A stretch of 35,473 nt of DNA from assembly GCA_033764725.1 (NCBI GenBank), contig JANRIR010000096.1, positions 1-35,473 on the forward strand, read 5' to 3'. This document shows positions 30,258 through 35,473 of this stretch, in pieces. The position numbers were made by a program, and so were the translations under genes. The number at the start of each line of letters is the position of its first letter. Position 1 is the stretch's first letter. This DNA is from RI-43 sp033764725. Its GTDB lineage: Bacteria; Pseudomonadota; Alphaproteobacteria; Caulobacterales; Aquidulcibacteraceae. The notes beneath the pieces were generated by a model, which saw nothing but the letters and a program-made list of their open reading frames with translations, ran no database searches and was not told the DNA's origin.

Positions 30258-31244
30258 ATGGGCAGGTTCGGCGCGCGATTGGCGGCTGCGGCTTTGGCGT
30301 GTGCGCTGGCGGCGTGCGGCGAAACCGCTGCGCCGCCCATGGCTGAGCCGCCCAGCGCGGAAGGCCCATCGGTGACCGCCCCAGCGCCCGCAACGCCGGC
30401 GCCCTCAACCGAAGCGCCGGACGCCGCAGCGCCAGCGCAGCCTCCGCCGCGCAACGAAGACGCCGCGACCACCACACCGGCGGAGCCGCCGGGCGCGGCG
30501 CCGGATCGGCGCATGACCGAATCCGCCATACGCGACCTTCCGTCCATCGCGCCGCCGCCCATGGCCGCCCCGCCACGCACGATGGAGCGCGTGCTGACGC
30601 CGGTTCTGGTCGAATTGCTGGCCGACGTTGCACGCACGCCGCGCCAGGGCGGCTCTGCCGTCGTGCTGCTGGGCGATCCCAGCGTGGCGCTTCTGGCGCA
30701 ACGCAACGCCGCGCTCTGCCGCAGTCTGTTTCAATCGTTCGATCAGGCGACGACCAGCGAAGTGCAGGTCGGCGTGCGGCGCAACGAAGAGGGCGAGGTG
30801 GAATTGCTGCGGCCGATCTATTGGCCGACGCGAACGCTCTCGCCCGGACAACCCGGCGCAGACCGCTGCCCGCAGCGGCTCCTGAGTTATGACTATCCGC
30901 GCGCCGAGCGCATCAAGCGAAAATTCCGCCTCACCGGCGCCGGCCCCTTTCTTGTCGTCGAACGCAACGATCAAAGCCAGACCGAGCGCGTCGCGGCGGT
31001 GATCGATCTCTCCCGCACGCGCGTCGCCGACGTGCCGCAGATGGTGCGCTATTTCCGCGACGGCTTCATGCAACGCGGCGACATCTGGAATCCGCGCATC
31101 TACACGCCGGAGCGGACGCGCGGCGATCTGACGGCGTTTTTCGGCCAGCCCGTCAATTACGGTTTCCTGCCGAGACTGGTGCGTGTGACGCAGCAGGTCG
31201 GGTGCCCATTGGCCAATCTGCTCGACATCTGCGAGCCACGTTAA
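30258..31244 (+). CDS. Proline/alanine-rich lipoprotein of unknown function
   Basis: 328 residues. A lipoprotein signal is clear: MGRFGARLAAAALACALAAC with the lipobox cysteine at position 20. Residues 25-110 form a low-complexity Pro/Ala/Glu linker. The C-terminal ~210 residues are a folded domain (VLTPVLVELLADVAR, GGSAVVLLGDPS, LSYDYPRAERIKRKF, GPFLVVERNDQSQTERVAAVIDLSRTR, VRYFRDGFMQRGDIW) that was not matched to a named family. It would sit on the periplasmic side of a membrane. It may be co-transcribed with accA, 71 bases upstream. Confidence 0.8.
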   Translation: MGRFGARLAAAALACALAACGETAAPPMAEPPSAEGPSVTAPAPATPAPSTEAPDAAAPAQPPPRNEDAATTTPAEPPGAAPDRRMTESAIRDLPSIAPPPMAAPPRTMERVLTPVLVELLADVARTPRQGGSAVVLLGDPSVALLAQRNAALCRSLFQSFDQATTSEVQVGVRRNEEGEVELLRPIYWPTRTLSPGQPGADRCPQRLLSYDYPRAERIKRKFRLTGAGPFLVVERNDQSQTERVAAVIDLSRTRVADVPQMVRYFRDGFMQRGDIWNPRIYTPERTRGDLTAFFGQPVNYGFLPRLVRVTQQVGCPLANLLDICEPR

Positions 31245-31258
31245 GCACAGCGCTCCGC

Positions 31259-32410
31259 TCAATAGCCGATCGATCGTGCGAATGCGCGCACGTCGCCGAC
31301 GAACGCGTCGGGCTGCTCCATCGCGGCGAAATGGCCGCCCCTGTCGAAGTCCGACCAGTGCGCAACGTGATAGACGCGCTCCACCCATGAACGCGGCGGC
31401 GTCGAGAAGACCGGCTCGCCCTTGAAATTCGCGATGCCCGTCGGCTTGGTCACGCGTTCGCCGGGCGCGAAGTTGAATCCGCCCTCCTCCAGGCGCGCGC
31501 GATAATACCAGATGCTGGTGGCGATCGCGTCATTGACCAGATAGATCATGATGTTGGTGAGCAATTGGTCGCGCGAATAGACGGCCTCGAGGCTCCCGCC
31601 GCCGAGATCGGACCAGCCATGGAATTTCTCCAGGATCCAGGCGGCGGTCCCGACCGGCGAATCCATCAGCGCCATCGCCAAGGTCTGCGGCTTGGTCGAT
31701 TGCTGCTGCAGATAGGCGCTTTCGGCCTGCAGCGCGAGCGTCATGCGCGCGAGCCACGCCTTCTCCTCCTCCGTGTGCGGGGTCGCGTCTGCTGGTCGCA
31801 AACCGACCATATTGAGATGCGCGCCGACGCAAGCGTCATGATCCAGCGCCAGGAAGCTCGACACGAGCGACCCCCAATCGCCGCCCTGCGCAAGATAGCG
31901 GCGATAGCCAAGCGCGTCGGTCATCAGCGCATTCCACAGCCGCGCCGTGGCGCGTTGGCCGATCGGCTTCGAAGGTTTGCCGGAGAAGCCATAGCCCGGC
32001 AGCGAAGGAACGACGACGTCGAACGCATCTGCGCTCGATCCGCCGAATTTTGAGGGAAATGCGAGCTTTTCTATCGCCGCCCAGAACTCGAAATGCGAGC
32101 CGGGCCAGCCATGGGTCAGCACGATCGGACGTGCGCCGCCAGCCTCGCCCACGACATGAACCGCGTGGATCGTCATGCCGTCAATCGTGGCGAGAACCTG
32201 CGGGAAGCGGTTGAGCGTCGCTTCCTGCGCGCGCCAATCGTAATTCTCGAGCCAATAGGCGCACAGCGCCTTCAGCGCCTGGGTATTGACCCCGCGAGAC
32301 CAGAGCGCCCCCTCGTCGTCCGGCGCGGCGAACCACGGGAACGCGCGGACGCGCGCGGCGATCGCATCCAGCTTGGATTGCGGAACGGTCACGGTGAAAG
32401 GCGTGGGCAT
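31259..32410 (-). CDS. Epoxide hydrolase (EHN domain, alpha/beta hydrolase)
   Basis: 383 residues, usual length for the family. The N-terminal EHN region includes FPWFAAPDDEGALWSRGVNTQALKALCAYWLENYDWR. The alpha/beta-hydrolase core has the oxyanion motif HGWPGS (100-105), VVPSLPGYGFS, the nucleophile Asp178 in GGDWGS, a cap with lid tyrosines (SIWYYRARLEEG) and the catalytic His360 in GGHFAAMEQPD. It hydrates epoxides to diols. GGAGACGCCG directly precedes ATG 32410; the open frame to 32533 lies over the start of the divergent hydrolase gene. Confidence 0.9.
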   Translation of the reverse strand: MPTPFTVTVPQSKLDAIAARVRAFPWFAAPDDEGALWSRGVNTQALKALCAYWLENYDWRAQEATLNRFPQVLATIDGMTIHAVHVVGEAGGARPIVLTHGWPGSHFEFWAAIEKLAFPSKFGGSSADAFDVVVPSLPGYGFSGKPSKPIGQRATARLWNALMTDALGYRRYLAQGGDWGSLVSSFLALDHDACVGAHLNMVGLRPADATPHTEEEKAWLARMTLALQAESAYLQQQSTKPQTLAMALMDSPVGTAAWILEKFHGWSDLGGGSLEAVYSRDQLLTNIMIYLVNDAIATSIWYYRARLEEGGFNFAPGERVTKPTGIANFKGEPVFSTPPRSWVERVYHVAHWSDFDRGGHFAAMEQPDAFVGDVRAFARSIGY

Positions 32411-32480
32411 CGGCGTCTCCTCACGCCAGAATGCGCGAGGAGACGCAGCGCAAGTCAAGCATCCTGGAGGGCTCGGCGAC

Positions 32481-33245
32481 ATGCCCGACGCGCAATCCCT
32501 GGCCGACCGCATTGCGGCGCTGGCGCCGCACATGACGGTCGTGCGTCCGCCGCGCGCCGGGCGATCGCCGGTCGTCGTGCAGTTTCATGGATGCGGCGGC
32601 CGCAAGCCGTTGCAGGACGTCTGGGCCGCACGGTTTCACGCCATGGGCGTCGGTGCGGTGATCGTCGATTCCTACACGCCGCGCGACATCACCACGCTGG
32701 AGGCCTACGCGACGATCTGCACGGGCTTGCGCTTCTGGGGCCGCGAGCGGGCCGGCGACGTGTTCGCCGCCGTGGCGCTCGCCCGCACGCTCTCCTTCGC
32801 CGATCCCGATCGGATCATCGCGGCAGGATGGAGCCATGGCGGCTGGAGCGTGCTTGACGCGATGGCGCTTGCGCCGGGCGCCGAAGCGCAGCGCGCGACC
32901 GGCCTGAGCGACCTCCCCGCGGAGCCGCTACAGGGACTTGCCGGCGCGGTCCTGCTTTATCCCTATTGCGGCATCGCGGCGCTGGCGCGACGCGGATTGC
33001 GCTATCGCGCGCCGACGCTGGCCATTCTCGGCGGCCGGGATTCCGTGATCGGCGTCGACGGGCCCCAGCGCGTGATGGCGGATCTGCGCGCGCGCGGCGC
33101 AGCGATCGAGACGCATGTGTTCGCTGCGGCGACGCACGCGTTCGACGAAGAGGACGCGCGCGATCCGCGCATGCGTTACGATCCCGAACTCGCCGCGCGC
33201 GCCGAAGCGCTCATCGCCGCCTTCATCGGACGCGTCGCCGCCTAA
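32481..33245 (+). CDS. Dienelactone hydrolase-like alpha/beta hydrolase
   Basis: 254 residues. The fold is an alpha/beta hydrolase with VVVQFHGCGGRKP at the oxyanion hole, the nucleophile Ser118 in GWSHGG (116-121), Asp190 in ILGGRDSVIG and His222 in THAFDEED, a Ser-Asp-His triad. This is the pattern of dienelactone hydrolase-family proteins that carry Ser in place of Cys. The substrate is unknown. ATG 32481 is preceded by GGAGGGC about ten bases away; an upstream frame to 32286 is antisense to the epoxide hydrolase. Confidence 0.86.
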   Translation: MPDAQSLADRIAALAPHMTVVRPPRAGRSPVVVQFHGCGGRKPLQDVWAARFHAMGVGAVIVDSYTPRDITTLEAYATICTGLRFWGRERAGDVFAAVALARTLSFADPDRIIAAGWSHGGWSVLDAMALAPGAEAQRATGLSDLPAEPLQGLAGAVLLYPYCGIAALARRGLRYRAPTLAILGGRDSVIGVDGPQRVMADLRARGAAIETHVFAAATHAFDEEDARDPRMRYDPELAARAEALIAAFIGRVAA

Positions 33246-33246
33246 A

Positions 33247-35473
33247 TCACGCGACCGCGCTCGCAAGCGCGCGCATCTCGGCGGTGGCGATCGTCACCTT
33301 GGCGAACGTCCAGGCGCCTTGGCTTTCCAGCTCCTGCAGAACGCCGCGCGCGGCATCGCCCGCAGACCCCAGCGATGCAGCCCAGCGCGTCGCCATTGCC
33401 TCCGCCCAGGCGCGATCAGCGGAAGCGGGACGCTCCGCCGCGCGCAACGCCGCATTGGTCAGGCGCTTCTGCGCATCGAACAAATCCTCGCCGGCGCGGC
33501 GCATCGCCAGGCGATCCCAATGCTGCTCCAGCGTCATCGCAGACGCCTCCAGCCGCAGCCGATCAAGGGCGAACAGCGCGCCGACTGCGCGATAGGCGTA
33601 CGCCGTCGGCTCGACCGCCCATTCTGCGGCGCGCGCAAGATCGGCGATGTCGAGCGCCGACGCCAAGGGGGACAGCGCGACGGCGTCCGCTGCGACATCC
33701 GCCGGCGCGCCGGCTGCGATCGCCTCGTCGCGCCGCGCGGTCGCGCGATCACGCTCCGGGTCGGCGAGGCTCTCCCAGAGGAATTTGCGCTGCGCATCGA
33801 CGGAGTCGCGATACTCAGCAATCGCGGCGCCGACGCCGCCGTCCATGCGTCCGCGGCGCGCAAGATAGGCGGTCAGCCGTCGCAGCGCGGCGAGGATGTG
33901 CAGGTGCAGCTTCACCTGCGCATCCGCGGGTGCGCCGTTGTCGAGCGAGTTTGTGCGGACGGCGAGTTCATCCAGGCGGAAGATCTTCCGCGCCGCCTCG
34001 AACGCACAGGCGATGTCGACGGGCTCCGCCCGCGCAGTTTCGCGCACACGATCGATGAAGGTTGGTCCGCCGACATTCACAAGCGTGTTCGCCAAGGTCG
34101 TCGCAATGATCTCGCGGCGCAGGCGATGGCGGCGCATCGACGGCTCGAAACGGCGCAATGCGGCGGGAAAATAGCCGATAAGCGTGTCTTGGAAATACGG
34201 ATCGTCGGGCGCAGCGCTCGCCGTCAGCGTGTCGAACAGATCGATCTTGGCGTAGGCCACAAGCTTTGACAGTTCCGGCCGCGTGAGCCCCAGGCCGGCT
34301 TGGCGCAGTGCGCGCATCTCTTCCGCGCTCGGAAGGCCTTCGACGCTGCGGCTAAGCTTCCCCGCCTTTTCCAGGCGCTGCATGAAGCGCTCGTGGCTGT
34401 CTAGATCGGCGGCTGCGGTCGCCTGCGCCACACTCAGCGCCAGCGTCTGGTCGTAATTGTCGCGCAGCACGAGCGCGCCGACATCATCGGTCATCTCCGC
34501 CAGGAGCGGCTCCCGATCGGCGGGGTTCAGCGCAGAGGATTCAATCGCATCCGCCAGCAGAATTTTGATGTTCACCTCATGGTCGGATGTGTCGACGCCG
34601 GCGGAATTATCGATCGCGTCCGTATTGATCCGACCGCCCTTGCGCGCGAACGCGATGCGCCCGGCCTGGGTTACGCCCAGATTGGCGCCCTCGCCGATCA
34701 CCAACGCGCGCACCGCCTCGGCGTCAGCGCGCACCGCGTCGTTGGCGCGATCGCCCACGGCTGCGTGGCTTTCGCTTTTCGCTTTCACGTAGGCGCCGAT
34801 GCCGCCGAACCAGAGCAATTCGCACGGCGCCTGCAGCAAGGCGTGAATGATCTCGGCCGGCGTCGCCGCCTGGACGCCGAGGCCGGTCAAGGCGCGCATT
34901 TCGTCGCTCAACGTCACCGATTTGGCCGCGCGGGAAAACACGCCGCCGCCGGGTGAGATCAACGCCTTGTCGTAATCCTGCCAGGACGAGCGCGGCAGCG
35001 CGAACATGCGCGCGCGCTCCGCCCAGGACGCATCGAGATCGACGGGGTTGGGATCGATGAAGATGTCGCGATGATCGAACGCGGCGATCAGGCGGATCTT
35101 CTTCGACAACAACATGCCATTGCCGAACACGTCGCCGCTCATGTCGCCGACGCCGATGACCGTGAACGGCTCTTCCTGGATGTTCTTTCCGATTTCACGG
35201 AAATGCCGCTTGACCGCCTCCCAGGCGCCTTTGGCGGTGATGCCCATTGCCTTGTGGTCATAGCCGGCCGAACCGCCGGAGGCGAAAGCGTCGCCGAGCC
35301 AATGGCCATATTCGGCGCTGATGGCGTTAGCGATGTCGGAGAAGGTGGCGGTGCCCTTGTCGGCGGCGACGACGAGATAGGGATCGTCGCCGTCCCAGCG
35401 CACGACGTCCCCTGGCGAAACGATCGCGGCGCCGGCGATGTTGTCTGTAATGTCGAGAAGGCCGCGCAGGAAG
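33247..35473 (-). CDS. gdhZ: NAD-specific glutamate dehydrogenase, large type, C-terminal part
   Basis: Only the last ~740 codons are in the window; the frame remains open to the right edge (FLRGLLDITDN, then VVRWDGDDPYLVVAADKGTATFSD), so the start lies beyond 35473. It shows KGTATFSDIANAISAEYGHWLGDAFASGGSAGYDHK, the Rossmann-type FTVIGVGDMSGDVFGNGML and GRINTDAIDNSAGVDTSDHEVNIKI, all typical of the ~1,600-residue NAD-dependent glutamate dehydrogenases of alphaproteobacteria. The long helical C-terminal region is the regulatory part. It oxidises glutamate to 2-oxoglutarate and ammonia. It is convergent with the hydrolase gene, one base between stops. Confidence 0.96.
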   Translation of the reverse strand, partial: FLRGLLDITDNIAGAAIVSPGDVVRWDGDDPYLVVAADKGTATFSDIANAISAEYGHWLGDAFASGGSAGYDHKAMGITAKGAWEAVKRHFREIGKNIQEEPFTVIGVGDMSGDVFGNGMLLSKKIRLIAAFDHRDIFIDPNPVDLDASWAERARMFALPRSSWQDYDKALISPGGGVFSRAAKSVTLSDEMRALTGLGVQAATPAEIIHALLQAPCELLWFGGIGAYVKAKSESHAAVGDRANDAVRADAEAVRALVIGEGANLGVTQAGRIAFARKGGRINTDAIDNSAGVDTSDHEVNIKILLADAIESSALNPADREPLLAEMTDDVGALVLRDNYDQTLALSVAQATAAADLDSHERFMQRLEKAGKLSRSVEGLPSAEEMRALRQAGLGLTRPELSKLVAYAKIDLFDTLTASAAPDDPYFQDTLIGYFPAALRRFEPSMRRHRLRREIIATTLANTLVNVGGPTFIDRVRETARAEPVDIACAFEAARKIFRLDELAVRTNSLDNGAPADAQVKLHLHILAALRRLTAYLARRGRMDGGVGAAIAEYRDSVDAQRKFLWESLADPERDRATARRDEAIAAGAPADVAADAVALSPLASALDIADLARAAEWAVEPTAYAYRAVGALFALDRLRLEASAMTLEQHWDRLAMRRAGEDLFDAQKRLTNAALRAAERPASADRAWAEAMATRWAASLGSAGDAARGVLQELESQGAWTFAKVTIATAEMRALASAVA

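Noticed and set aside
1..35473. tRNA, rRNA, CRISPR arrays, insertion sequences
   Set aside because: No tRNA-like cloverleaf, repeat-spacer pattern, transposase or terminal repeats were recognised by reading; small RNAs cannot be excluded without covariance searches.

Overview
The window is a GC-rich chromosomal segment from an alphaproteobacterium, most likely of the Caulobacterales/Hyphomonadaceae type. The grounds are the very large NAD-dependent glutamate dehydrogenase at the right edge, an aroK-aroB-corC operon, an ExoD-family protein, a chromosomal XerD and frequent GTG starts. No rRNA, tRNA, CRISPR array, insertion sequence or prophage module was seen. Apart from the first ~290 bases, no gap between genes exceeds about 215 bases.

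Region 1 (about 1-17,800) is a surface-polysaccharide region. It holds an ABC-2 O-antigen/capsule exporter (permease plus ATPase), two family-2 glycosyltransferases, an O-antigen-ligase-like membrane protein, an AGE-family epimerase/isomerase next to a short ManC (GDP-mannose), GalU (UDP-glucose), and transketolase plus transaldolase. It also holds a nucleotide-sugar block: HddC-like guanylyltransferase, HddA-like heptose kinase, a perosamine-synthase-like aminotransferase with a fused N-terminal CBS-like domain, and a GDP-mannose/heptose 4,6-dehydratase. Read together, these could convert sedoheptulose 7-phosphate (from transketolase/transaldolase) into a GDP-6-deoxy-4-amino-heptose, or make GDP-perosamine from ManC-derived GDP-mannose. 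Between the glycan genes lie three small membrane-anchored proteins of unknown function. Two are related to each other, with TIR-like N-terminal domains; the third resembles the transmembrane/coiled-coil part of one of them.

Region 1 is laid out as a checkerboard of short transcription units on alternating strands. Several convergent pairs overlap tail to tail by four bases at their stop codons, and galU/hddC overlap by 39 bases.

Region 2 (about 17,795-26,560) is mostly core: aroK-aroB-corC in a translationally coupled operon, a two-gene unit for a 70-residue membrane protein and an alanine-rich exported protein, xerD, an ExoD-family protein, a small membrane protein and an AbgT-family transporter.

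Region 3 (about 26,560-28,040) is a small accessory islet: a RelE/ParE-type toxin with a HigA-like antitoxin, a compositionally distinct orphan gene with a possible PD-(D/E)XK nuclease motif, and a palindromic REP-like element.

Region 4 (about 28,040-35,473) is core metabolism: a malyl-CoA-lyase-like enzyme, accA, a proline-rich lipoprotein, an epoxide hydrolase, a dienelactone-hydrolase-like protein, and the C-terminal part of NAD-glutamate dehydrogenase running off the right edge.
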